From assembly GCA_964451605.1 (NCBI GenBank), contig CAYVJA010000046.1:1-22728 (forward strand): DNA of 22,728 nucleotides. Reading direction: 5' to 3'. The notes beneath the pieces are model-generated. The model was not told the origin of the DNA and made no database searches. It was given only the letters and a program-made list of their open reading frames with translations. The translations under genes and the position numbers were made by a program. Source of the DNA: JAQVSH01 sp964451605. GTDB lineage: Bacteria > Bacteroidota > Bacteroidia > Bacteroidales > UBA4181. This document shows positions 1 through 6,864 of the stretch, piece by piece (within the stretch, counting starts at the first letter, position 1; every line of letters begins with the position of its first letter).

Positions 1-690
1 GCCGGCGACCACGGACATCCCTTTGCCACCAACTTCAACCCCGAAATCAACATCCGCGAGGTAACCCAAAAGGGGAAATATTGGGAAAACGGCCAATGGA
101 TCTTCACCGAACCCCACGAAATTCACAAGCCCCTAAACTACCCCAATATTGGCCCCAAAGAGTCGTATCTGATCTACCACGAGGAACTTGAATCGCTGGT
201 AATAAACTACCCCACTCTGAAAAGAGCCCGCTTCTGGATGACCTTCGGACAGGAGTATCTTACCCATCTTCGCGTGATTCAGAACATCGGAATGGCCGGA
301 ATTGAGCCCATCCTCTACGAAGGGATGCAAATTGTCCCCATCCAGTTCCTGAAGGCGGTTTTACCCAATCCCGGCGATCTTGGCGAAAACTACACCGGCG
401 AAACCTCCATCGGATGCCGCATCAGAGGTATCAAAGAGGGGAAAGAGAAGAGTTATTACATCTACAATAACTGTCTCCATCAGGATGCCTTCAAAGAGAC
501 CGGCACCCAGGGGGTCAGCTACACCACCGGCGTACCGGCCATGATTGGTGCCATGCTCTATCTGCAGGGAAAATGGAAAAAGCCCGGAGTGTATAATGTG
601 GAAGAGTTCAATCCGGATCCCTTTATGGAACAGCTCAATCTCAGAGGACTTCCCTGGCATGAGCTGCACAATGTAGATCTCGAACTGTAA
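1..690 (+). CDS. Saccharopine dehydrogenase family protein, probably carboxy(nor)spermidine dehydrogenase (5' end missing)
   Basis: The reading frame is open from the first base and ends at TAA 688-690, giving the C-terminal 229 residues of a protein whose family is usually about 400 residues. The N-terminal NAD(P)-binding Rossmann part lies outside the window. What is seen resembles the C-terminal catalytic domain of LYS1-like dehydrogenases: a GDHGHPF stretch at the start, FWMTFGQEYLTHL near residue 78, and a glycine-rich GVSYTTGVPAMIGAMLY segment near residue 170. In Bacteroidales such proteins commonly act in spermidine synthesis, condensing aspartate semialdehyde with a diamine to carboxyspermidine in the cytoplasm; a decarboxylase then completes the pathway. 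That partner is not visible here. A lysine-pathway saccharopine dehydrogenase is the alternative. The family call is firm and the substrate is inferred. The next gene begins 47 bases downstream on the same strand. Confidence 0.8.
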   Translation, partial: AGDHGHPFATNFNPEINIREVTQKGKYWENGQWIFTEPHEIHKPLNYPNIGPKESYLIYHEELESLVINYPTLKRARFWMTFGQEYLTHLRVIQNIGMAGIEPILYEGMQIVPIQFLKAVLPNPGDLGENYTGETSIGCRIRGIKEGKEKSYYIYNNCLHQDAFKETGTQGVSYTTGVPAMIGAMLYLQGKWKKPGVYNVEEFNPDPFMEQLNLRGLPWHELHNVDLEL

Positions 691-737
691 GTTCCGGCGT
701 CGGAATTCGTCAGGTTGCTTCTTAAACCGCATTCCCA

Positions 738-1499
738 TTGCATACCGGAGAGCAAATTTTCAGAGAGGTCTGGAACAGTTGCCGCGACTACCATTTACTT
801 GAGGATTCCGACAAAGTCCTGATAGGATTGTCGGGAGGAAAAGATTCCATGGCACTTGTCGAGATGCTCGGCCGGATGCAAAAAGCCGGAAAGCCCCGGT
901 TTTCGGTAGTGGCAGCACATATTGCCATGGATACCATCGATTACGGCGTCGATTCAGAAGCCCTCGCCCAATTTTGCGCCGGTTATGGGATAGAGTACCT
1001 CTACCAACGCGTTGCGTTCGAACCTGATCCTCTCGGGAAGAAGCCCGTTTGTTTCAATTGTGCCAGAATCAGACGAAAAGCACTGTTTCAGATTGCCGAA
1101 ACACTCAAGTGCACAAAATTGGCGCTGGGGCACAATCTCGACGATGTACTCGAGACCTTTCTGCTGAACTGCACATTCATGGGCAATATCAGCACCATGC
1201 CACCGCTGCTGAAACTGAAGCATTTTAATCTCTCTATTATTCGCCCCCTTTACAGAGTAGAAGAGCGCCTCCTGACACAGCTTGCCGGAGAGCGGCAATA
1301 TCCCGGGAAACTAAAACGGTGTCCTTACGAAAAAGAGAGCCACAGAGCGGAGATGAAGGAGCTGCTCAATACCCTGCGCCGGATGAACAGCAGAGCCATC
1401 CCCTCGTTATTCGCTTCGCTCAGCCATATTCTGCCCGACTATCTGCCGCCGCAAGAGAGAACGCTTCCGGACGATTTTGCCGATAGCGAGAACCGTTAG
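738..1499 (+). CDS. ttcA: TtcA-like tRNA 2-thiocytidine synthase (PP-loop ATPase)
   Basis: This 253-residue protein has the PP-loop SGGKDS at residues 32-37, the GHNLDD motif at 131-136, a CxxC pair at Cys105/Cys108 (PVCFNCAR) and a third cysteine at 195 (KRCPYE). This is the TtcA pattern: an N-type ATP pyrophosphatase using three cysteines to hold an Fe-S cluster while thiolating cytidine 32 of tRNA. E. coli TtcA is longer (about 310 residues); shorter forms are common in Bacteroidota. The start must be TTG at 738, because an in-frame TAA lies at 723-725, there is no ATG or GTG between, and the next in-frame Met (849) falls inside the PP-loop region. No Shine-Dalgarno sequence is evident. 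It is convergent with the next gene, with a 29-base gap. TilS is less likely because of the cysteine motif. Confidence 0.82.
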   Translation: MHTGEQIFREVWNSCRDYHLLEDSDKVLIGLSGGKDSMALVEMLGRMQKAGKPRFSVVAAHIAMDTIDYGVDSEALAQFCAGYGIEYLYQRVAFEPDPLGKKPVCFNCARIRRKALFQIAETLKCTKLALGHNLDDVLETFLLNCTFMGNISTMPPLLKLKHFNLSIIRPLYRVEERLLTQLAGERQYPGKLKRCPYEKESHRAEMKELLNTLRRMNSRAIPSLFASLSHILPDYLPPQERTLPDDFADSENR

Positions 1500-1528
1500 C
1501 TATAAAGCGGTTCGGGGTTATACCCAAT

Positions 1529-2140
1529 CTATTTGATGGAGAAATCGAGGAGTTTCCGGCCATTCAGAAATCCCTCTATCCGATCACCTTTCTGAACCGA
1601 TCCAACGCCCGGAGGTGTACCGGTAAAGATGAGATCGCCCGTTTGCAACGTGAAATATTGCGATATGTGCGAAATAAGCCGTGAAACGGGAAATATCATG
1701 TCGGCAGTATTTCCTTTCTGAACAGTCTGGCCATTTTTTATCAGCATCAACTCAACTTTCTGTAAATCACCTGCCTCAGACGGGCTGACAAAACTTCCTA
1801 CGGGAGCCGACCCGTCGAAAGCCTTCGACAACTCCCAGGGAAGTCCCTTCTTTCGCAAGGCCGTTTGCAGATCGCGGGCCGTGAGATCAACCCCCACCGT
1901 GACATCCGAAATATAACCGGCTGCAAACGGTTCACGAATGCCCTTACCCAACCGGCCGATTCTCACCACCAACTCCACTTCGTAATGGATATCGTCCGAG
2001 AATCCGGGATAGAAAAAGGGCTTACCGTTGGGAAGATACGCCGTACTCGATTTCATAAAGATAACCGGTTCGGACGGCACCTCACCGCCAAACTCCTTTA
2101 TATGCTCATGATAATTGAGCCCAACCCCAAAGATATTCAT
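1529..2140 (-). CDS. Fumarylacetoacetate hydrolase family protein (FAHD1-like)
   Basis: The 203-residue protein opens with MNIFGVGLNYHEH, typical of the short single-domain FAH proteins (FAHD1/YcgM type, about 200-220 residues). Metal-ligand candidates are the glutamates of YEVELVV (residues 54 and 56) and Asp85 in GVDLTARDLQ; the late motif LIFTGTPPGVG (near 168-178) is the family's oxyanion/substrate loop. Known members hydrolyse acylpyruvates or decarboxylate oxaloacetate in the cytoplasm using Mg2+ or Mn2+; the exact substrate cannot be read from sequence. Its start is 3 bases after the stop of the upstream exonuclease gene, so it is almost certainly cotranscribed with the exonuclease and dnaN. 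Family assignment is strong, activity is uncertain. Confidence 0.85.
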   Translation of the reverse strand: MNIFGVGLNYHEHIKEFGGEVPSEPVIFMKSSTAYLPNGKPFFYPGFSDDIHYEVELVVRIGRLGKGIREPFAAGYISDVTVGVDLTARDLQTALRKKGLPWELSKAFDGSAPVGSFVSPSEAGDLQKVELMLIKNGQTVQKGNTADMIFPVSRLISHISQYFTLQTGDLIFTGTPPGVGSVQKGDRIEGFLNGRKLLDFSIK

Positions 2141-2143
2141 AGA

Positions 2144-2914
2144 CTATTTGCCGGCCATATACCGTTGCTTCAACTCTTCCAGCACCTTTTTCGTGTGCAG
2201 GGGAAAATCGCCATTCATCATCCAACTGTAATACGAAGGATCCTTTTTGAAGACCTCCTCAACCGGCATCCCCTTGTACTTACCAAAATTAAAGACCTCG
2301 CGGTTTTGCTCATCATAGATAATCCGCCCCACATAATCGACACTCTTACCCGCCGACGAAAACTTGGCCAGCGAAGCCACATCGGTGCCCAGCGAAGGAT
2401 AACGCTTCAACTGGGCCAACAGCACCTCGCAGGTGGCACGCGTATCGGCTTCGGCGCTATGGGCATTAGTAAGATCCTTTTCACAATAAAACTGGTAAGC
2501 TGCCGAGAGAGTGCGCTGCTCCATCCGGTGAAAAATCACCTGCACATCGATAAAGTTGCGCGACTTCAGATCGACATCTACACCTACCCGCAGAAACTCC
2601 TCAGCCAGCATGGGAAAATCGAACCGATTCGAATTGTATCCTGCAAAATCGCACCCCTCGAACAGAGCCGTTAACTCACGGGCGATATCGGCAAAGGTGG
2701 GGCATCCAGCCACATCGGCATCGGTTATCCCGTGAATTTCGGTGGCTTTGGGGCTGATAGGAATGGTAGGATTGAGCAGATAGGTTTTTACCTGCTCGGT
2801 TCCGTCGGGAAACAGTTTTAAACAAGAGAGCTCAACTATGCGGTCGGAAGAGATACTAAGGCCGGTGGTTTCGAGGTCCAGAAAGATGAGCGGTCTGTCG
2901 AGTTGAAGATTCAT
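2144..2914 (-). CDS. DnaQ-like DEDDh 3'-5' exonuclease
   Basis: A 256-residue exonuclease. ExoI motif: FLDLETTG with Asp13 and Glu15. ExoII: YNSNRFDFPML with Asp99. ExoIII: NAHSAEADT with His152 and Asp157. All five DEDDh residues are present, so it should be an active two-metal 3'-5' exonuclease, like the proofreading epsilon subunit of DNA polymerase III. The C-terminal part (residues about 200-250, FNFGKYKGMPVEEVFKKDPSYYSWM) is an extra small domain often attached to Bacteroidota exonucleases of this kind. It lies 18 bases downstream of dnaN, which fits a role with the replicase or in repair. Whether it is the replicative proofreader or an accessory exonuclease is not decided by sequence. 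Confidence 0.88.
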   Translation of the reverse strand: MNLQLDRPLIFLDLETTGLSISSDRIVELSCLKLFPDGTEQVKTYLLNPTIPISPKATEIHGITDADVAGCPTFADIARELTALFEGCDFAGYNSNRFDFPMLAEEFLRVGVDVDLKSRNFIDVQVIFHRMEQRTLSAAYQFYCEKDLTNAHSAEADTRATCEVLLAQLKRYPSLGTDVASLAKFSSAGKSVDYVGRIIYDEQNREVFNFGKYKGMPVEEVFKKDPSYYSWMMNGDFPLHTKKVLEELKQRYMAGK

Positions 2915-2932
2915 GCAAAAGGAGTAAAATGA

Positions 2933-4069
2933 TTAGGCGTTGATCATCATTGGCATGAGCAACATCAATACATCCTCGCCCTCGTGTTCGGCCTGGCTGG
3001 GAAGTAACAGCCCGGCGCGTGAAGGATCGGAGAGTTCGAAAATAACGTCGGGCGAAGAGAGATTCGAAAGAATCTCTATCAAAAATATAGCCTTAAAGCC
3101 AATGGTTATCGGATCGCCCTCATAGACACAGGTGAGACGTTCGGTGGCCGAAAAGGAATAATCGACATCCTGTGCCGAAATAATCAGCTCATTTCCTTTC
3201 AGATCAAGCTTCACCAGACTGCTCGCCTGATTGGCATACACAGCCACACGCTTCAACGAATTGCAGAACTCCAGCCTGTCGATGGTGAGTTTATTGGGAT
3301 TGTTACGCGGAATAACCGTCTGATAACTGGGATATTTACCCTCTACCAACCGACAGAAGAGCGTATGGCCCGACATCGTGAAGAGCGCGTTTTTGTCGTC
3401 GAAAGCCAGTTTGACAGTGGCGTTCTCTTTCACAATCAAATTCTTAAGCAGATTGGCAGGCTTCTTGGGCAGAATAAAGGAGGCCTGCGAACCCGGTGCC
3501 ACATCATTTCTGCGGTAGCAGACCAACTTATGGGCATCGGATGCCACGAAGTTGATAAAATCATCGCCCAACTCCACCAGAATCCCATTCATCACCGGAC
3601 GCAATTCATCGTCGGCAGTGGCAAAAACCGATTTATTGATTCCACTTACCAGCAGCTCGAGCGGCATCTGCACCTCTGCCACCTTCTCCGGATCGACCCC
3701 CGGCAATTGGGGAAAATCGGCCCCGTTCAAACCGGTTAACGCATACCGGCCATTCCCCGAATTAATTACAAACGATCCGGTAGAGGGGGTAATATCGAAC
3801 ACCAAAGGCTGCTCGGCAAAACCTCTGAGCGTATCGATCAGGATTTTTGCAGGCACGGCAATACTCCCTTCCCCTTCGGCCTTCTCGAGCTTTAGCGACG
3901 ACACGATGGTAGTTTCCAAATCGGAAGCGGTAAAGGTCAAGAGCTTATCGTTAAGTTGGAAAAGGATACAATCCAGAATTTGGAGGGTATTGCGCGATCC
4001 GATAACCCGGTTAACGGCTTGGAGATGACTCAGAATCTCAGAACTGGAGGCTACGAATTTCATGCTCAT
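2933..4069 (-). CDS. dnaN: DNA polymerase III beta subunit (sliding clamp)
   Basis: The full-length 378-residue beta clamp has three repeated clamp domains. It starts (M)SMKFVASSSEILSHLQAVNRVI, shows the central ADFPQLPG and DELRPVMNGILVE segments typical of the family, and ends with a PMMINA tail in place of the usual PMRL-type C-terminus. The clamp forms a dimeric ring around DNA and tethers polymerase III and repair proteins. Two starts are possible, ATG 4069 and ATG 4063; homologues usually begin MKF, which favours 4063, but both give nearly the same protein. dnaA is not next to it, so this is not a visible dnaA-dnaN origin region. It heads a three-gene run with the exonuclease and FAH genes. 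Confidence 0.97.
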   Translation of the reverse strand: MSMKFVASSSEILSHLQAVNRVIGSRNTLQILDCILFQLNDKLLTFTASDLETTIVSSLKLEKAEGEGSIAVPAKILIDTLRGFAEQPLVFDITPSTGSFVINSGNGRYALTGLNGADFPQLPGVDPEKVAEVQMPLELLVSGINKSVFATADDELRPVMNGILVELGDDFINFVASDAHKLVCYRRNDVAPGSQASFILPKKPANLLKNLIVKENATVKLAFDDKNALFTMSGHTLFCRLVEGKYPSYQTVIPRNNPNKLTIDRLEFCNSLKRVAVYANQASSLVKLDLKGNELIISAQDVDYSFSATERLTCVYEGDPITIGFKAIFLIEILSNLSSPDVIFELSDPSRAGLLLPSQAEHEGEDVLMLLMPMMINA

Positions 4070-4134
4070 GACAATAAGTTATGATGTAAGGCAATAGGAA
4101 GCAATTGCGCGGCATATAATATTTCACAATGTTA

Positions 4135-4196
4135 CAAAAAATGAAGCGAAAGCACCCGCCTTTCCGGACAAAACTTTTAAACAGAAGGGCGCTTTC
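4135..4196 (-). terminator. Putative intrinsic terminator after the TrmH-type gene
   Basis: Arms at 4148-4157 (GAAAGCACCC) and 4187-4196 (GGGCGCTTTC) pair over 10 bases with one G-T wobble. The second arm includes the gene's stop codon. On the minus strand the hairpin is followed, after a short spacer, by six T (4135-4140 on the complement). The loop is long (29 bases), so this is a moderate call. Confidence 0.4.
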
Positions 4197-4896
4197 AGCC
4201 CCTGAAGGTCTCGAGGTAACGCGCGATTAACCCTTCCGGATTGCGAAGCGATTGTTTTATCCATTCAAGACGAAGGCGCTCCTTTTCGTCGGCGGAGAGT
4301 TGCCACGTAACATTCGAAGCACGCAACCGAACCGCCAATTGAGACAACAAAATTCCGGCCGAGACCGACACATTAAAACTCTCGGTGAATCCGAACATCG
4401 GAATCCGCACAAAAGCATCGGCTTCGGCCATTACGCGTTTCGAAATACCCCTCCTCTCATTCCCCATCACCAAAGCAAACGGGCCGGCCTCCAAATCAAA
4501 TCCCGTGACATCCGAATCGCTGGCATGCGGAGTAGCGGCCACAACCCGATACCCGCTACTCCTGAGCGCATCCAGTGCGCCATCAAGCGCCGACCCTTCG
4601 CTCCCCGAGTGGCGAACCACATCTATCCATTTGTCGGCTCCCCTTAAAACCAGCGGGTTATAATTCAAACGATTGGTATCTTCCACCACATGAATCTCCT
4701 GCAAACCGCAACACTCGCAACTGCGTACAATGGCACTCGCATTTTGCGACTGATAAATATCCTCTAGCAGACAGGTCATATAACGGCTCCGACTCTCCAG
4801 AACCTGCTCAATCAAACTGAGGCGGCGATCGGTGAGAAACTGCGAAAGATAATCGATAAGAGAGAGCGGCAAATCCGGCAAAGCGGCATCCGACAT
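4195..4896 (-). CDS. trmH: TrmH/SpoU family RNA 2'-O-ribose methyltransferase
   Basis: This 233-residue SPOUT methylase has the three SpoU motifs: NASAIVRSCECCG (residues 52-64), ALVMGNERRGIS (141-152) and RIPMFGFTESFNVSVSAG (164-181), which build the trefoil-knot SAM site. The closest function is tRNA Gm18 methylation (TrmH), although other family members modify rRNA. The start is ATG 4896. The frame stays open further upstream to 5118, but that extension overlaps the HU gene in another frame and crosses its terminator, and has no family similarity, so it is rejected. It is separated from HU by a strong hairpin terminator and so probably has its own promoter or relies on readthrough. Confidence 0.88.
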   Translation of the reverse strand: MSDAALPDLPLSLIDYLSQFLTDRRLSLIEQVLESRSRYMTCLLEDIYQSQNASAIVRSCECCGLQEIHVVEDTNRLNYNPLVLRGADKWIDVVRHSGSEGSALDGALDALRSSGYRVVAATPHASDSDVTGFDLEAGPFALVMGNERRGISKRVMAEADAFVRIPMFGFTESFNVSVSAGILLSQLAVRLRASNVTWQLSADEKERLRLEWIKQSLRNPEGLIARYLETFRG

Positions 4897-4913
4897 GGCA
4901 GGGGCAGGTAAAG

Positions 4914-4948
4914 AAAAAGGAGGCCTCTCAGCGAAGCCCCCCTTTTTT
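4914..4948 (-). terminator. Intrinsic terminator of the HU gene
   Basis: On the minus strand an A6-G6-C arm (4936-4948) pairs with GCCTCCTTTTT (4914-4924), with an 11-base loop; there is one mismatch or bulge. The stem ends in a T5 run. It lies 18 bases after the HU stop codon and just before the TrmH-type start. Confidence 0.75.
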
Positions 4949-4966
4949 GGTAAACATGACAGTGAC

Positions 4967-5233
4967 TTACAATTCAGCCAATTCGCCACCGGCTTTGAAG
5001 CGGGCAACCTTCTTTGCAGCAATTTTAATTTCCTTTCCTGTCTGGGGATTGCGACCTGTTCTGGCTCCGCGTTCCGAAACAGAGAACGAACCGAAACCAA
5101 CGAGCGATACGCGCCCACCGGCTTTCAAGGTTTCTGCGACAGCTTCGAGAGTAGCTTCCAGCGCTTTTTTAGAATCAGTTTTGGTTAATCCGGCCTTAGC
5201 GGCAATGGCATCAATTAAATCAGACTTGTTCAT
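4967..5233 (-). CDS. hup: HU family DNA-binding protein
   Basis: The 88-residue protein is a textbook HU: MNKSDLIDAIAAKAGLTK (helices 1-2), then VSLVGFGSFSVSERGARTGRNP (the beta saddle leading into the flexible arm, residues about 42-63), and GKEIKIAAKKVARFKAGGEL. HU dimers bend DNA and compact the nucleoid. It appears monocistronic, with a terminator close behind and a candidate -7 box about 77 bases upstream. The length matches the usual 90 residues. Confidence 0.97.
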   Translation of the reverse strand: MNKSDLIDAIAAKAGLTKTDSKKALEATLEAVAETLKAGGRVSLVGFGSFSVSERGARTGRNPQTGKEIKIAAKKVARFKAGGELAEL

Positions 5234-5309
5234 GGTAAAAAAATTAGAAAGGTTAGTAGTATGTAGAGCTAGTTATATAGTTGAAGCCAAAATTCGTAGT
5301 AGAGTGACT

Positions 5310-5317
5310 CAAATATA
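5310..5317 (-). promoter_or_regulatory. Candidate Bacteroidota -7 box for HU
   Basis: The minus strand reads TATATTTG, a full match to the TAnnTTTG -7 consensus of Bacteroidota sigma-ABfr. No well-spaced -33 TTTG is seen. It would give a leader of roughly 70 bases. Confidence 0.4.
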
Positions 5318-5446
5318 AAAGATAATTATTCCAATTCTAAGCAATACCGCATAAAATTCACAAAATTTTTTTTTCTATTCAACAACAGCAGCTAAATTAC
5401 CGAGAAATATGTTATAAAACATACCGAATAGCCAAAGAAAGCCGTC

Positions 5447-5454
5447 TATATTTG
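5447..5454 (+). promoter_or_regulatory. Candidate Bacteroidota -7 box for the esterase
   Basis: TATATTTG matches TAnnTTTG fully. No -33 TTTG/TTG is visible at the expected distance. If used, repeat copy A would be transcribed in the esterase leader (about 85 bases). Confidence 0.4.
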
Positions 5455-5466
5455 TATTCAGAGCAA

Positions 5467-5520
5467 AAGTGCTGCACTTCGCGCTGGTGCTCTGGTGCTC
5501 TAGTGCATCGAAGCGCATAT
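5467..5520. repeat. Intergenic octamer repeat element, copy A
   Basis: Read on the minus strand this contains TAGAGCAC followed by CAGAGCAC, flanked by TGCGCTTCGATGCA. The same layout occurs at copies B (6364-6427) and C (18529-18580). On the minus strand the outer flank AATGGTTAAT is also shared with copy C. A small palindrome, AAGTGC-T-GCACTT, sits at 5467-5479. No recognised repeat family is claimed. Confidence 0.65.
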
Positions 5521-5544
5521 TAACCATTAACCATTATATCCCAC

Positions 5545-6366
5545 ATGCAAAAAACACTCTCCCTGGCCTTCCTTTTATGGGCATTTCTTAGCACTACCCT
5601 TTCGGCCGCTGTCGACACCCTTCTGCTGCATAGCCCCAAAATGCAGAAAACCATAAAAAATGTAGTGATCACCCCCGAAAATGGCACACCCGACCAACGC
5701 TACCCGGTACTCTACCTCCTGCACGGCTACAGCGACTATTACGACGGATGGGTAAAAAAGGTTCCCGTCATCAAAGAGTTAGCCAACCAATACCAAACCA
5801 TCATCGTTTGCCCCGACGGAGGCTTTTCGAGTTGGTATCTCGACAGCCCGGCTGACTCGGCCTATCAATACGAAACCTACATGATAAACGAACTGATTCC
5901 GGCCATCGACGAAAAATACAAAACCCTCAAACAGAGAGAATCACGCGCCATCACCGGCCTAAGTATGGGAGGACACGGCGCCCTCTATCTGGCCATCCGG
6001 CACCGCGACCTCTTTGCCAACGCCGGCAGTATGAGCGGAGGCGTCGACCTCACCCACTCCATAACCAGCTGGGACATCGCCAAAAGATTGGGATCCTACC
6101 AGGGCAACGAAGAACTCTGGCACAAAAACTCCGTAATCACCATAGCCCGCCAGCTGAAAAACGGCGAACTCAACCTGAGCTTCGAATGCGGAACCGACGA
6201 CTTCTTCATCGGCATCAACCGCATGCTCCACGCCCTCCTCGTAGAAAAGAAAATTGCCCACGACTACACCGAACGCCCCGGCGCCCACAACTGGAACTAC
6301 TGGGCCAACGCCATCAAATACCAAATGCTGTACTTCAGCACAAAATTTGCGTACACGCAAAAATAG
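5545..6366 (+). CDS. Secreted alpha/beta-hydrolase esterase (esterase D / feruloyl-esterase-like)
   Basis: This 273-residue protein has an N-terminal signal peptide (MQKTLSLAFLLWAFLSTTLSA). The body is an esterase-D/FrmB/acetylxylan-esterase type hydrolase: LYLLHGYSD (57-64) supplies the oxyanion region, GLSMGGHGAL (138-147) holds nucleophile Ser140, and Asp218 or Asp219 (CGTDDFF) and His248 (GAHNW) complete the likely triad. Known relatives cleave acetyl, feruloyl or other ester groups from polysaccharides or small molecules; the signal peptide places it in the periplasm or on the cell surface. The true substrate is unknown. It stands alone on this strand, with a repeat copy on each side (the stop codon TAG is the first three bases of copy B). 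The nearby secreted protein and GH106 gene suggest glycan side-chain removal, which is inference. Confidence 0.85.
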   Translation: MQKTLSLAFLLWAFLSTTLSAAVDTLLLHSPKMQKTIKNVVITPENGTPDQRYPVLYLLHGYSDYYDGWVKKVPVIKELANQYQTIIVCPDGGFSSWYLDSPADSAYQYETYMINELIPAIDEKYKTLKQRESRAITGLSMGGHGALYLAIRHRDLFANAGSMSGGVDLTHSITSWDIAKRLGSYQGNEELWHKNSVITIARQLKNGELNLSFECGTDDFFIGINRMLHALLVEKKIAHDYTERPGAHNWNYWANAIKYQMLYFSTKFAYTQK

Positions 6367-6427
6367 TGCTCTAATGCATCGCGCTAACGCGCGAGAGCTC
6401 TAGAGCATTAGAGCATTAGAGCATTAA
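6364..6427. repeat. Intergenic octamer repeat element, copy B (double, inverted)
   Basis: Three tandem TAGAGCAT octamers lie at 6401-6424. Their reverse complement begins the element (TGCTCTAATGC at 6368-6378), making an 11-bp inverted repeat around a GCGCTAACGCGC mini-palindrome. The left half resembles copy A and the right half copy C, so B looks like two copies joined head to head. It begins at the esterase stop codon. Confidence 0.7.
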
Positions 6428-6491
6428 TTTTTTTAAAGGCGGTGAGGATGGTTGCATCTGTTGCAATCCTCAATCCGCCTTTAAAAAAATT
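6426..6491. repeat. Large palindrome overlapping the 3' end of the DUF2721 gene
   Basis: Outer arms 6426-6442 and 6475-6491 are perfect over 17 bases (AATTTTTTTAAAGGCGG and its complement). After a 2-base bulge, inner arms 6443-6449 and 6466-6472 pair over 7 bases, and a TGCA/TGCA pair may close the loop. The stop codon of the minus-strand gene (6470-6472) is inside the inner stem and its last codons are in the outer arm. The GC stem is followed by only TTT and then A7 on either strand, unlike a classical terminator, although it sits between convergent genes. Confidence 0.75.
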
Positions 6492-6859
6492 TCCAACGCT
6501 TTTACCGAAATCAGTATCTCTCTGATTGAGACTATCAGCGAGGCGATGAGGAGGAGGATGGCTGCAGCGAAAATGTAGACGGCTGTCATTTGCCATCCGA
6601 TGTAGATGAAGAACATGGAGACTACGCTTAGCAGGAGGCTGGAGATGCCGAGGATTTGCATGGATCGGGTCAAGTAGAGCCGTTTTTTCAGGTTTTGTAT
6701 CTGTTTTACGGTCATTACGTTGGCCAGCTTCGAATCGGAGGCGCGTAAGTTTCTGATTACTTGTGCATACGCCAAAAAACGATTGGTGTAGGCCAAAAGG
6801 ATGAGCGATACTGCCGAAAAGAGAAGCGAGGGGGTTGTGAGGGTGAGTTCCATATGCAT
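6470..6859 (-). CDS. DUF2721 family membrane protein
   Basis: This 129-residue protein (or 127 from the second Met at 6853, MELTLTTPSLLFSAV) matches the DUF2721 family: TTPSLLFSAVSLILLAYTNRF near the N terminus, a basic cytoplasmic segment with IQNLKKRLYLTRSMQ, then two membrane helices (about residues 67-87 and 91-110) and a short tail. Three membrane segments are expected. The function is unknown across the family. The start lies 5 bases (11 from the second Met) after the stop of the 828-residue gene, so the two are probably cotranscribed. The last five codons are part of a 66-bp palindrome, so the C terminus may have been altered. Confidence 0.8.
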   Translation of the reverse strand: MHMELTLTTPSLLFSAVSLILLAYTNRFLAYAQVIRNLRASDSKLANVMTVKQIQNLKKRLYLTRSMQILGISSLLLSVVSMFFIYIGWQMTAVYIFAAAILLLIASLIVSIREILISVKALEIFLKAD

Positions 6860-6864
6860 AGCTA

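Larger units (their letters stand above)
5234..5544. other. AT-rich divergent intergenic region between HU and the esterase
   Basis: This 311-base gap holds no gene that I can support. It contains two opposing TAnnTTTG boxes (5310-5317 minus, 5447-5454 plus), a T9 tract near 5370, the intergenic repeat copy A (5467-5520) and a short tandem TTAACCA repeat just before the esterase start. Confidence 0.7.

Noticed and set aside
1500..1528. GGGT-TAT-ACCC hairpin between ttcA and the FAH gene as a terminator
   Set aside because: It has only 4 bp and no T run.
1865..2674. 269-codon plus-strand open frame over the FAH and exonuclease genes
   Set aside because: It crosses two well-supported genes on the other strand and has a composition typical of a shadow frame.
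4897..5118. 74-codon N-terminal extension of the TrmH-type protein
   Set aside because: It overlaps HU in another frame and crosses a strong terminator; the family starts near ATG 4896.
6401..6424. Tandem octamers considered as a CRISPR array
   Set aside because: The units are 8 bases long with no spacers and there are no cas genes.
6426..6491. Palindrome considered as a classical bidirectional terminator
   Set aside because: The GC stem is followed by TTT and then A7 instead of a U tract on both strands; it is kept only as a repeat.
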